Shown piece by piece: positions 1 through 8,250 of a stretch of DNA of 64,000 nt; the first letter of the stretch is position 1, and each line of letters begins with the position of its first letter. Under the pieces are notes generated by a model. The model had not been told where the DNA came from. It made no database searches and saw only the letters and a list, made by a program, of their open reading frames with translations. Origin of the DNA: JAWKNZ01 sp041391425 (lineage in GTDB: Bacteria; Bdellovibrionota_B; Oligoflexia; Oligoflexales; JAWKNZ01); assembly GCA_041391425.1 (NCBI GenBank), contig JAWKNZ010000015.1:13221-77220 (forward strand), given 5' to 3'. The position numbers and the translations under genes were made by a program.

Positions 1-153
1 ATCTAGGCTTAAATCTACTTTTTTTGATAGGACCTGTGACAGGTGCGAGGCATGGCATTTTGCGGCTATAGAGAGTTTAGATTTTAAGCCTTTTGTTGGA
101 GAAGCCAAAAGAACGTTATTCAAAATCTCGACATAGCATTCTTCATTAAACAT
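1..153 (-). CDS. N-terminus of a helix-turn-helix-like protein, cut by the window edge
   Basis: First 51 codons of a minus-strand gene that runs off the left end; ATG at 151-153 with a GGAA about 8 nt upstream. It begins MFNEECYVEILNNV and then has a KSKLSIAAKC stretch followed by SHLSQVLSKK, which looks like a small helix-turn-helix in which the second helix reads the DNA. The pattern resembles the N-terminal part of TIGR02147/DUF4423-type regulators that are frequent in Bdellovibrionota, but too little is visible for a firm family call. The frame is open to the edge without a stop. Confidence 0.45.
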   Translation of the reverse strand, partial: MFNEECYVEILNNVLLASPTKGLKSKLSIAAKCHASHLSQVLSKKVDLSLD

Positions 154-370
154 TTAATTTCCGATATTTATAGTTAATATAAAATTAATTAATCTATTGA
201 AAATTAATAAAATAAATCTATTTATGCAAGGTTTTTTAATCTAGGATGTCTATGTAAGAAGTTGCTGGTATGCAGTTTATTTAAGGTGTATTGGAAAAAT
301 GGTTGATTTATATAGTGAGACTGTTTTTCTGAAGCAAGACCTATATTCTGTGCACCTATCAAGTTCTAAT

Positions 371-382
371 GGGTGGCCACCC
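371..382. promoter_or_regulatory. 12-bp perfect palindrome upstream of the matrixin-like gene
   Basis: GGGTGGCCACCC is a perfect 12-bp palindrome about 40 bp before the ATG at 423, GC-rich in an otherwise AT-rich leader. It could be an operator for a dimeric regulator; no second copy was noticed. Function is a guess. Confidence 0.25.
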
Positions 383-422
383 TAAATACCTATAATATTA
401 TTTATCTTAAAGGATATTTTTA

Positions 423-1631
423 ATGAAGACTTTTCTAATAACATGCTTGATTGTAATTTCGGCCAATGCCTATGGAACAGGTGCTACTTCAAGCGGTGGT
501 GGCAATTCATACAACAACAGTGTGAACCCTTGGTTTATACAAAATAAGCCAACGGTAAAATACTGCATCGAAATGGATGAACAAAATTTCGGTGTTTCTA
601 TGCAAGAGGCACATTTACAGATCAAAGCATCTATTGAGTTTTGGAAGCATTCTTTTTCCAGTGCTGAAACTATAAAGTATGAAGATCTAGAACCTTTTCA
701 GGCAGTAAAAATTGCTACACAGTCATTCATTTTTTCTCAGTGCGGTCCAGAGACTGATCTTAAGTTTTTGCTGGGGACTTTAAGTGAGGAGGATAAGGCT
801 TTGATTGGCAATCCAAATGATTATATAGGAGTAGCGATGCGTACTTCTTATGATGAAGTCAATCTTACTGGGCGAGGCTTTATCTATATAGCTCCTGCAT
901 ATGGTGAATTACGTCCAGATTCTAATCATTTTGCAGAAAATCCATGGAACAAATTTGCTGGCGTATCGCTTCAAACAGTGGTGACCCATGAGCTAGGCCA
1001 TGTCTTTGGCTTGGATCATAAATTAAATAGTGGGATTGATATCATGTCCGCAAAAATTCCGGCTATAATAACCAGTAAACGGTCAATAGCCGAGATGGAA
1101 AGAGAGTCTACTCCAGAAATCATACGCCGAAGGCTTTTCCATCCATATTTTCAAATAGAAATAAATAATTTTCTTCGCGCTGAGCTGGATTCTGAATGGG
1201 ATAAAAAAGCTCGGCAGTTATTAGGTTTTAAAGAATCTGAAAAATACTTAATGATAAAAAGCAATATTGGCAAAAAGTCTGGAAAAGGTCTCTATGATTT
1301 TTTTGCCGGAGCGAGCTTAGATAATATGACAAAGATTGCTTCTTTGTGTCTGACGATGGAGAGTACAGGAACACGAAGTGCTGCTGTTGGTGTTTATCTG
1401 ACTTCAAAGCAAAGAGTTTTTACCCGCCTCCCTTCCCAGTATTTTTATGGTGTATTAGATGCTTATCTATGGGAGGAAGATTTTGAGCTTTCAGGATCGA
1501 TTTGTTCTACGAGAACAGATGTGAACATACCCATTGTATTGCGTGGAAATAGGGAGAATAGGTTTGTCGATATGTTGGTAGATGGATTGATTAAAACCGA
1601 ATTTATTAGGAATAATTTTGATTTATGGTAA
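423..1631 (+). CDS. secreted matrixin-like zinc metalloprotease
   Basis: 402 aa. Residues 1-17 form a short signal peptide ending ANA. Residues 189-199 read HELGHVFGLDH, the HExxHxxGxxH zinc-binding signature of metzincins (matrixin/M10 or M57 type): three His ligands and the catalytic Glu are all present. The expected Met-turn is plausibly the DIMSAK segment about ten residues later, again typical of matrixins. The roughly 200-residue C-terminal part has no recognised domain. An AAAGGA ribosome site at 410-415 supports the start, and a strong terminator follows at 1717. It probably cuts proteins in the periplasm or outside the cell; the substrate is unknown. Confidence 0.75.
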   Translation: MKTFLITCLIVISANAYGTGATSSGGGNSYNNSVNPWFIQNKPTVKYCIEMDEQNFGVSMQEAHLQIKASIEFWKHSFSSAETIKYEDLEPFQAVKIATQSFIFSQCGPETDLKFLLGTLSEEDKALIGNPNDYIGVAMRTSYDEVNLTGRGFIYIAPAYGELRPDSNHFAENPWNKFAGVSLQTVVTHELGHVFGLDHKLNSGIDIMSAKIPAIITSKRSIAEMERESTPEIIRRRLFHPYFQIEINNFLRAELDSEWDKKARQLLGFKESEKYLMIKSNIGKKSGKGLYDFFAGASLDNMTKIASLCLTMESTGTRSAAVGVYLTSKQRVFTRLPSQYFYGVLDAYLWEEDFELSGSICSTRTDVNIPIVLRGNRENRFVDMLVDGLIKTEFIRNNFDLW

Positions 1632-1716
1632 TAGATATTTATTTTTTAAAATGTAATAAATGTTATCTGTTTTCTCTTTGATGGCGATGAGAATGAAATA
1701 TAGACAAATATAAGAG

Positions 1717-1747
1717 ACAGCCACTCTTAAATTGAGTGGCTGTTTTA
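1717..1747 (+). terminator. rho-independent terminator
   Basis: ACAGCCACTC and GAGTGGCTGT form a perfect 10-bp stem (1717-1726 and 1734-1743) with a 7-nt loop, running into TTTT. It closes the matrixin-like transcription unit. Confidence 0.85.
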
Positions 1748-1851
1748 TGAAGTGCTTTCAGAAGTTATTTTTTTTTCAAGTCCACATGGCGAAAATTTTC
1801 AGTACTTTTTTACACTAAATTAGGTGTATGATAGCTTTACTTATTTAATGG

Positions 1852-2103
1852 CTATTCTTGACATTGGCCAGGGAAAATAGAGCAAATTAATCGCGGGAAT
1901 TTTTTCTTAATCTCTCGGTATGCCTTTATCATCCCATTTAGCGCATCGGATCGCTTAGAATAGTTGAGTATTTCTTTAGTGTACTCATCTTTAGATAATT
2001 CAAGAGTAAGGGAACCATTATCGATATTTGATTTTTCTTGAGATAAAATGCTATTAGAATTCATAATAGCAGTATTAATATCGAAGGTTGCTGTTTTTGA
2101 CAT
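1852..2103 (-). CDS. small hypothetical protein
   Basis: About 83 aa if started at the ATG at 2101-2103 (five residues inside the longest possible frame). Lys- and Asn-rich, with no signal peptide or membrane segment. The last part (FPRLICSIFPGQC) carries two Cys. No family recognised. It stands alone between a plus-strand terminator and another minus-strand gene. It may be a real small protein or a chance frame. Confidence 0.35.
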   Translation of the reverse strand: MSKTATFDINTAIMNSNSILSQEKSNIDNGSLTLELSKDEYTKEILNYSKRSDALNGMIKAYREIKKKFPRLICSIFPGQCQE

Positions 2104-2216
2104 TTGGTCTAGTATCAAGCAAAATATATGCCTTTACTACCCGATTCAATGAATACGAATAAATAATTAAGCAATCACTAATCACCTAAACTATCTTTTA
2201 CTTTTATAAGTTTCTA

Positions 2217-3269
2217 TTATGGCTGCAAGTAATTTTGATAATTAGCCGGATAGTTGACGCTAAAGTGTGAAATTTTAGCATTTCGATTAAAAGGCCATTG
2301 CATAATAAATCGAAGTTTTAGACCATGCTTTGATACAGCATCGATAATTTCCTGGTATTGCTTTTGATCATTATAATAGGTCTCTAGAATCGCTATTTGC
2401 TTGTGACCTTCACCATTTTGATTGAGTTCTTGTTTTACGTGACGAATAGCTGCTGTCGGCCCTAGAGAGTCCGTTGAGCTTCCATAAATATTGATCCAAT
2501 ATTCGCTTGGAAGAAAATCTGTTGTTTTGAGGATTCTTATTAATTTATCGAGTCGTCTAGCTGAGTATGCTATGGAAAATCCTGCTGGTAATGCTGGGAA
2601 GTTAATTTTAAATTTCTCCCATAGCTTTATTATATATTGACTAGTGTATCCGGTGTCGATGCCACCAAGTTCGAGGCCAAGGTCGTAGGCTCTTCTAATG
2701 CTTGCATCTAGGGTTTCTTCCATTTTGTTAACAGTATTGAGTATAAAATTCCAATTCTCAGCGAATTGTGTTTTGTCCCATCCATTCCAGTTTCCTGGGT
2801 TGGCACTTCTTTGTGGAGCAAAACGCAAAAAGACTTCATCATAACCAATGGCATTAATTTCGTTTAAGATATTTTCTAAATTGCTTTCTTGCTGATCTGG
2901 TAGTTTATATTCATTGCTTCTGACAATGTTTCCAAAGGTATTGTCGGTATTTTGCTGGGGAAAATGAGTGTGCCAAAGTATAAGGGCAATTTTTCGCTGG
3001 CCATTTTGGTACATGGTTTTTAATTGGTTTTTAACCGCATCAGGGTCCTGATGAAAATCTCCAATAACAAGCTTGAGATTTCCTTCATCAAACCAAGCTC
3101 CAGATGGATCGGGAGCGTTTAAGTAACCACTGACATCGTACATGGGGTAGTTTGATCCACCTATTTCTAGTGGAATATTTTTAGATTTATTATTAGTGAA
3201 GCCGTAAAGGCCTATCATGGCAACAAGAAGTCCGGCTGTTTTTATATATAATTTTCGTAAGTTCATCAC
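2217..3269 (-). CDS. secreted protein of unknown function, possibly TIM-barrel-like
   Basis: 350 aa, starting GTG-ATG at 3264-3269 behind AGGT. The N-terminus KLYIKTAGLLVAMIGLYGF is a signal peptide or membrane anchor. The rest alternates short hydrophobic beta-strand-like segments (KIALILWHTHFP, DEVFLRFAPQ, HKQIAILETYY, LRFIMQWPF) with helices, as in (beta/alpha) barrels of glycoside hydrolases, and is rich in aromatic residues. No catalytic motif was identified, so the enzyme idea is only structural intuition. Its start lies against the acetyltransferase remnant on the other strand. Confidence 0.55.
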   Translation of the reverse strand: MMNLRKLYIKTAGLLVAMIGLYGFTNNKSKNIPLEIGGSNYPMYDVSGYLNAPDPSGAWFDEGNLKLVIGDFHQDPDAVKNQLKTMYQNGQRKIALILWHTHFPQQNTDNTFGNIVRSNEYKLPDQQESNLENILNEINAIGYDEVFLRFAPQRSANPGNWNGWDKTQFAENWNFILNTVNKMEETLDASIRRAYDLGLELGGIDTGYTSQYIIKLWEKFKINFPALPAGFSIAYSARRLDKLIRILKTTDFLPSEYWINIYGSSTDSLGPTAAIRHVKQELNQNGEGHKQIAILETYYNDQKQYQEIIDAVSKHGLKLRFIMQWPFNRNAKISHFSVNYPANYQNYLQP

Positions 3270-3301
3270 CTATATACCTTTCTGGTCAATATACGAACTG
3301 C

Positions 3302-3497
3302 TTCCTATATACATATTTCACTCAGAACCTTCAAGACTATCCCATGGTCTATCAATCTTTATCGGAAATTTGGTTTTGTCGAATGCGATGATCAAATGTT
3401 GGAATATCTTACACCGTATATTAAAAGTGAATTGCAGATAGGTATACCTATTGAAGACAGGGTTTCGATGAAGCTTGATTTAACCGAATTTGATTAG
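3302..3497 (+). pseudogene. 3' remnant of a GNAT-type acetyltransferase
   Basis: The frame ending at the TAG at 3495-3497 reads through INLYRKFGFVECD, the acetyl-CoA-binding/C-terminal signature of GNAT N-acetyltransferases (usually LYxKxGF), then a normal-looking C-terminus ending KLDLTEFD. There is no start codon: upstream the frame meets a stop within the 5' end of the opposite gene, so the first two thirds are missing. This is a decayed fragment. The identity rests on one motif. Confidence 0.5.
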
Positions 3498-3785
3498 GTA
3501 TCCTCGTAAGTCAATTTTTCTTATTCTAGTAATATTTGCAGTAAGTTATGTTTTGTAGTCATAGGCTTCTTCCCCATCCAACATGGGATATAAAAGTAAA
3601 ATACCTCTGGCCAAAAGGTAGACTTGCTGATAAAGTCGTCACGTGCTTTGACGCATTTCGGTCTGCGTAGTATTAGATGGCCATCTGTAAAATTTTCATC
3701 TATTTATTCACCCCAATTGAATTCCGCCTTGACCGGTCCAGGTCGATATAATCTTGGTAGGCTATTTCAGGAGTAACAATTTAAT

Positions 3786-5135
3786 ATGACATTTTCAAAG
3801 CTCGGTTTAAGAGCCGAATTAGTTCGTGCTGTAAGTGATGAAGGGTATAATGAGCCCACACCTATTCAACAGCAAGCTATTCCACTAATAATTGAAGGCA
3901 AGGATATTCTTGCAGGTGCGCAAACTGGTACTGGAAAGACCGCAGGGTTTACCTTGCCACTTCTTCAGCGTTTGGCAGATCGTGTTAGGCAAGAAAAAAA
4001 GCGGCCAATACGAGCACTTATCCTGACGCCAACACGCGAGCTTGCTGCGCAAGTAGGCGAGAGTGTAGAAAAGTATGGAAAATATCTTCCTTTGAAGTCT
4101 GCCGTTATTTTTGGTGGCGTCAGCATCAACCCGCAAATTGCAAAAATCCGCCAAGGCGTAGATATTCTAATTGCGACTCCAGGCCGTCTGTTGGATCACG
4201 TTGGTCAAAAGACGGTCGACCTATCGCAGCTTGAAATTCTTGTTCTCGATGAGGCTGATCGTATGTTGGATATGGGCTTTATACGCGATATCCGTAAGAT
4301 TCTAGCTTTATTGCCAGCTAAAGGAGAAAAGGGGAGGCAGAGCTTACTTTTTTCTGCAACATTTTCAGATGAAATTCGTCAGCTTGCGAGTGGACTGTTG
4401 CACCACCCGACTCATATTGAAGTTGCACGGCATAATGCACCTGTTGAAACCGTGGCACAGGTGGTTCATCCGGTAGATCGCAAGTGTAAAAGCGCCCTGT
4501 TATCTTATCTCATTGGTTCAAAGAATTGGCGTCAAGTCTTAGTTTTTACACGCACTAAACACGGCGCTAATAAATTAGTTGTTCAGTTAGAGCGTGATGG
4601 CATTAGTGCATTAGCAATCCACGGCAATAAGAGTCAGGGAGCCCGCACCAAGGCTTTGACTGAGTTTAAAGCAGGAAAGGTGCGTGCTTTGGTGGCGACG
4701 GATATAGCTGCCCGTGGTTTGGATATCGATGAATTACCGCATGTGGTGAATTTTGAATTGCCAAATATTCCCGAAGATTATGTGCATCGCATAGGTCGTA
4801 CAGGCCGTGCTGGCAACGTTGGCGAAGCACTATCTTTAGTCTGTGTTGATGAGCTTAATTTTTTAAGAGATATCGAGCATCTGATTCAGCGTGTGATTCC
4901 AAAAGTTGTTATCGAAGGTTTTGAGCCAGATCCAAATATTAAGGCTGAACCTATATTCAAACAACGTCAGCAGAGGTCTGCTCGTGTAGGAGGTCGAGGT
5001 AAGAAAAAATACAGCAAAGAAAATAAGTATAACCAATCGGGAGAAGGTAGCCAAAAAGGTCGTGTGTTACAGCGTAAACATCGTCCTAGTAAAGTAAATA
5101 CCGGCATACAAGGGAAAAATTTTGCACAAAGATAA
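3786..5135 (+). CDS. rhlE: DEAD-box RNA helicase, RhlE-like
   Basis: 449 aa with all helicase motifs: Q motif (PTPIQQQAIP), Walker A AQTGTGKT near residue 46, PTRELAAQV, TPGRLLD, DEAD near 155, SAT near 188, ARGLD and HRIGRTGR near 335. The C-terminal ~60 residues are basic, Gly/Lys/Arg-rich and disordered, as in RhlE proteins that work on ribosome assembly and RNA decay. An AGGAGT precedes the ATG at 3786. The ~290-bp leader (3498-3785) has no gene; long leaders are common for cold-induced helicases, but no cold-shock element was proven. The stop overlaps the next helicase gene by 14 bp, so the two are co-transcribed. Confidence 0.9.
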   Translation: MTFSKLGLRAELVRAVSDEGYNEPTPIQQQAIPLIIEGKDILAGAQTGTGKTAGFTLPLLQRLADRVRQEKKRPIRALILTPTRELAAQVGESVEKYGKYLPLKSAVIFGGVSINPQIAKIRQGVDILIATPGRLLDHVGQKTVDLSQLEILVLDEADRMLDMGFIRDIRKILALLPAKGEKGRQSLLFSATFSDEIRQLASGLLHHPTHIEVARHNAPVETVAQVVHPVDRKCKSALLSYLIGSKNWRQVLVFTRTKHGANKLVVQLERDGISALAIHGNKSQGARTKALTEFKAGKVRALVATDIAARGLDIDELPHVVNFELPNIPEDYVHRIGRTGRAGNVGEALSLVCVDELNFLRDIEHLIQRVIPKVVIEGFEPDPNIKAEPIFKQRQQRSARVGGRGKKKYSKENKYNQSGEGSQKGRVLQRKHRPSKVNTGIQGKNFAQR

Positions 5136-6504
5136 TATTAAAAGTCTTGGGTTAAGACCAGAATTACAAAAAAGCTTAGATCTATTTGGATTTTCTAAAT
5201 TGACGGAGATTCAGGCAAAAGCATTACCAGAGATTTTGGAAGGAAATGATATTATTGCTCAAGCGCCAACAGGTTCTGGAAAAACTCTTGCCTTTGGTCT
5301 GGGGGTATTATCCGATATCATTATTGCGGACTATTATATCCAATCACTTATTCTTTGCCCTACCCGTGAGCTAGCAACTCAAGTGGCAACAGAAATCAGG
5401 AAATTAGCTAGATTTAGCGAAAACTTAAAGGTATTGCTTTTATGTGGTGGTACTCCTATTGCGCCTCAGATAAATTCACTTGAGCATGGCGCGCATATTA
5501 TTGTAGGAACTCCCGGAAGAGTGCTCGATCATCTGAGTAAAAGGACTTTAAAAATTTCAGCTATTAAAACTTTAGTTTTGGACGAAGCAGACCGTATGTT
5601 AGATATGGGCTTTGGTGAAGATATCAGGAAAATTATTAATCGAACACCAGAGAGGCGGCAAACACTCCTTTTTTCAGCTACTTTTCCCGATGATATTAAG
5701 GCTATGAGCAATGATATTCAAAGAAATCCTTCTCATGTTATGGCTCAAGCTACGGTGCAAAATAGTGATATTGAGCAATTGTTTTTTGAAAGCAAAAAAG
5801 AAGAACGTTATGATCTTCTTCTTGCGTTGTATGCTGAGTACAGGCCAGAGTCTAGTATTGTTTTCTGTACGACAAAAATTCAATGTGACGAGGTGGCTCG
5901 TTTTTTAAGGGAATGTGGTTTAACAGCATTAGCTATTCATAGCGATTTGGAGCAAGAACAACGCGAAGAGGTCATGGTTCGCTTTGCGAACAAAAGTGCT
6001 TCTATTCTGGTTGCGACTGACGTGGCAGCAAGAGGCTTAGATGTTAAAGATCTAAATGCAGTGATTAATTTTGAATTATCAAAAGATCCAGAAGTTCATG
6101 TACATCGTATTGGTCGTACTGGAAGAGCAGGCCAAAAAGGGCTAGCGCTGAGTATTTATAATCGCTCTGAAATGTTTCGCATTAAAGCAATCGAAGAATT
6201 GATGCAGATAGAGGTGCAAAAAAAATCTCTATTTAACAAGCTTAAAAATAATAAACTAGATCTCAAACCGGAAATGGCAACTCTTAAGATATTTGCGGGT
6301 AAAAAGAATAAATTGCGACCGGGAGATATTCTTGGAGCATTGGTTAAAGAAGCAGGAATTGAAGGGAAATATATCGGTAAAATTCACACATATGATCATA
6401 TATCCTACGTAGCCATTCATAAAAATCATATGGAAATAGCTCATAGCCGGTTATCAAATGCGAAAATAAAAAACCGGAGATTTCGCCTGCAAATTTTACG
6501 TTAA
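5122..6504 (+). CDS. dbpA: DEAD-box RNA helicase with DbpA-type RNA-binding domain
   Basis: 460 aa, TTG start at 5122 with AAGGGA six bases upstream, inside the end of rhlE. It carries APTGSGKT, PTREL, TPGRVLD, DEAD (about residue 154), SATF, ARGLD and HRIGRTGR. Residues ~390-460 (PGDILGALVKEAGI, YVAIHK, RRFRLQIL) form the DbpA RNA-binding domain, which in E. coli docks on helix 92 of 23S rRNA to direct large-subunit maturation. Together with the preceding RhlE-like and following RNase H-like genes it makes an RNA-handling cluster. The assignment to DbpA rather than another DbpA-domain helicase (CsdA-like) is likely from overall length. Confidence 0.85.
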   Translation: MHKDNIKSLGLRPELQKSLDLFGFSKLTEIQAKALPEILEGNDIIAQAPTGSGKTLAFGLGVLSDIIIADYYIQSLILCPTRELATQVATEIRKLARFSENLKVLLLCGGTPIAPQINSLEHGAHIIVGTPGRVLDHLSKRTLKISAIKTLVLDEADRMLDMGFGEDIRKIINRTPERRQTLLFSATFPDDIKAMSNDIQRNPSHVMAQATVQNSDIEQLFFESKKEERYDLLLALYAEYRPESSIVFCTTKIQCDEVARFLRECGLTALAIHSDLEQEQREEVMVRFANKSASILVATDVAARGLDVKDLNAVINFELSKDPEVHVHRIGRTGRAGQKGLALSIYNRSEMFRIKAIEELMQIEVQKKSLFNKLKNNKLDLKPEMATLKIFAGKKNKLRPGDILGALVKEAGIEGKYIGKIHTYDHISYVAIHKNHMEIAHSRLSNAKIKNRRFRLQILR

Positions 6505-6553
6505 GCGTAAAATTATCAAATATGGCCTTTATACGAAAAGAATATTTGAGTTT

Positions 6554-7108
6554 ATGAATTTAAAAGTAGTCGACAATTGTAGTACGCATGATCACACTTT
6601 AAAAGCTATTCATCTATATACGGATGCAAGTTATGATCAAAACTCAAAAAAGGGTGTGGCTGGTGTAATGGTTGTTAAATGGCGAGAAGAACCTTTTACA
6701 TTTGATTCTAATCTTGCTTCAGAAGCTATAATTAATATAAAATTTTTCGAAAATACGAACTGTACAAGTTTAGAATTTGAGGCAATTATTTGGGCTATGG
6801 AAGCATTGAAGGAACTTGCGCTCGAAACAAAAATAAGAATTTATACAGACTGCAAATCGGCAGTAGATTTGCCAAGAAGAAGAAAACATCTAGAAAATAC
6901 ACAATTTATAAGCAAAAGAACGGGAGCTTTATTAAATAACACTAGCCTTTATATAAAGTTTTTCAAACTTCTTGATTGTTTAAACCCCGAATTGGTTTGG
7001 GTGAAAGGCCATAAGCCGGCTGTTGAACGCAGTCTTACAGATCATCTTTTTAATATGGTTGATAAGGCGACTCGCAAAGCTTTGCGGGAAGTAAAGTTAG
7101 GGAAGTAA
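6554..7108 (+). CDS. RNase H-fold protein, RNase HI-like
   Basis: 184 aa. The acidic active-site pattern of RNase HI is visible: Asp24 in YTDAS, Glu near 78 in SLEFEAI, Asp near 100 in YTDCKSAV, and a late Asp after WVKGHK. Family members cut the RNA strand of RNA-DNA hybrids using two metal ions. It is longer than E. coli RNase HI (155 aa) and diverged around the substrate handle, so it could be a specialised relative. It sits 49 bp behind dbpA, probably in the same transcript, which suggests joint handling of structured RNA or R-loops. A weak AGCC/GGCT hairpin follows at 7114-7130. Confidence 0.7.
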   Translation: MNLKVVDNCSTHDHTLKAIHLYTDASYDQNSKKGVAGVMVVKWREEPFTFDSNLASEAIINIKFFENTNCTSLEFEAIIWAMEALKELALETKIRIYTDCKSAVDLPRRRKHLENTQFISKRTGALLNNTSLYIKFFKLLDCLNPELVWVKGHKPAVERSLTDHLFNMVDKATRKALREVKLGK

Positions 7109-7149
7109 TATGGGAGCCCTAAAATAAGGCTTATTGTGTTATTATGATG

Positions 7150-7480
7150 CATGTAATGTCTATATTCATTGATTTTAAAATCACTCTTTCAGTGATAAGC
7201 ACCTCACCATCTATGAGATCAGCATGGTTATCTATATTTTTTATGATTCGTACTTGCCTGATCCAATCCTTTCTCCAACGTTACGCCCAGTCACTAAAAC
7301 GGTTCCTTTTTGTTTTAGATGATAAAGTTCCAAGCTGGCTTCTTTTCTCTGGGAAACGACAGTTTCTGTTGTTGCTTGTAGTAAATAGAGTTCGCCACTT
7401 ATTCCTTAGCTAATCCTTGTGTTAAAGAGTTGGCAACTATGATGTGACTAAGGCTATCCAAAAATTTATATTTCATCTCT
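7150..7480 (-). pseudogene. remnant of a second phosphoenolpyruvate synthase gene
   Basis: Read on the minus strand, 7190-7430 gives GELYLLQATTETVVSQRK, LELYHLKQKG and, one frame over, DGEVLIT, closely matching the middle of the intact ppsA product at 29291-31717 (GELYILQARPETVVSQRK, LELYHIKQKG, DGEVLVT). At least one frameshift separates GSGK from VRIIK, another lies just upstream, and both ends of the gene are gone. An ATG at about 7475 with an AGGA site begins a short frame running into the remnant, under a sigma-54-type promoter at 7509. This is a dead, internally deleted paralogue. Confidence 0.8.
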
Positions 7481-7508
7481 TCCTCACTTAATAACGTAAT
7501 AACGATAA

Positions 7509-7523
7509 GCAAGAAATTTGCCA
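7509..7523 (-). promoter_or_regulatory. sigma-54-type promoter of the ppsA remnant
   Basis: Minus strand TGGCAAATTTCTTGC: GG and GC separated by exactly 10 bp, with a TTGC -12 box. It points to the ppsA remnant and lies back to back with the HPF-gene promoter at 7783. Confidence 0.6.
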
Positions 7524-7530
7524 AAAATGA

Positions 7531-7702
7531 TATATCCGGGATCTGAAATTTTTTGAAAAACTGTAGTATTTTCACCGGATTCTAAGTTCTGTCGGGTGCT
7601 AGGCGCGAGGAGGTGGGAAACCGCAGTGTACATGTTGGTACATGATGATTACCTGACGACGAAGCAACGCTGCAACCGGTTAGAAATTCGGATCAGGGAT
7701 AT
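7531..7702. repeat. palindromic GTAC-core element, family A copy 1
   Basis: About 172 bp, ends roughly inverted (ATATCCGGGATCTGAAAT on the left; ATATCCCTGATCCGAATT from the right on the other strand). The core reads ACCGCAGTGTACATG then TTGG then TACATGATGATTACC. A second copy at 14092-14264 is nearly identical over its whole length. The non-coding, MITE-like element is strongly able to fold. It lies between two divergent sigma-54-type promoters (7509 minus, 7783 plus). Confidence 0.85.
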
Positions 7703-7782
7703 GTGTAATGATTTTGTATGCAGATATTGTAACAATATATTGCGATAAGATCCTATGATGGCAATTAAAGTATTTAAAAATT

Positions 7783-7797
7783 TGGTGTGGTAATTGC
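7783..7797 (+). promoter_or_regulatory. sigma-54-type promoter of the HPF-like gene
   Basis: TGGTGTGGTAATTGC with GG at 7784-7785 and GC at 7796-7797, 36 bp before the ATG at 7834. It makes any start upstream of 7797 implausible. Confidence 0.6.
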
Positions 7798-7833
7798 AGT
7801 TATCAGCTTGGCTAGTAAAAAGGAATGTGATAA

Positions 7834-8215
7834 ATGGACATGCCGGGTAACATTGATTTTAGGAATATGCCTGAAGAAAAAAGGCGTTCGACGGCATGTT
7901 GAAAGATTGTTGCGGCAGCTAGAACATCAATTCGATGGGATTGAAAATTTTCATGTGTCTATTGCCAAGCCTTATCATCACCGTTATTGCGGGCATCCTT
8001 TTGAGCTACGAATTGAAGTAACTGTATTTGGTCAGAATTACAAAGTCACTAGAATGCCTTCCGCAGATGGTTCTTGTAATGATTTGCATACCTTAATCAG
8101 AAGCGCTTTTGATGAGCTTTCTCATAAGCTTGATTACGCTTCCATTGGAATTCATTATAAAATTAAGCCAAATGTTGGGCAATGGGGTGAATCAGAAGCT
8201 CCAACACGGCATTAG
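7834..8215 (+). pseudogene. HPF/RaiA-like ribosome hibernation factor, frameshifted
   Basis: The ATG at 7834, with AGGA 9 nt upstream, opens MDMPGNIDFRNMPEEK, the usual start of this HPF/RaiA-like subfamily, but this frame stops after about 20 codons. The rest of the domain (HVERLLRQLEHQFDGI, PYHHRYCGHPFELRIEVTV, LHTLIRSAFDELSHKL) continues one frame over to the stop at 8215. Removing one A from the A6 run at 7877-7882 joins both parts into a normal 126-residue protein. Family members bind the 30S decoding region and stop translation in resting cells. It could be a true frameshift mutation, an assembly error, or slippage at the A-run. A GH130 gene follows at 35 bp. Confidence 0.75.
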
Positions 8216-8250
8216 AATATTTAAAATTTGATATAGAAAAAGGAATTCTG

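Noticed and set aside
7144..7413. 89-codon plus-strand frame
   Set aside because: It is the antisense of the ppsA remnant; the minus strand carries clear homology.
7787..7833. Upstream start for the HPF-like frame
   Set aside because: It begins inside the sigma-54-type promoter, has no family residues, and the ATG at 7834 has a ribosome site and the expected N-terminus.
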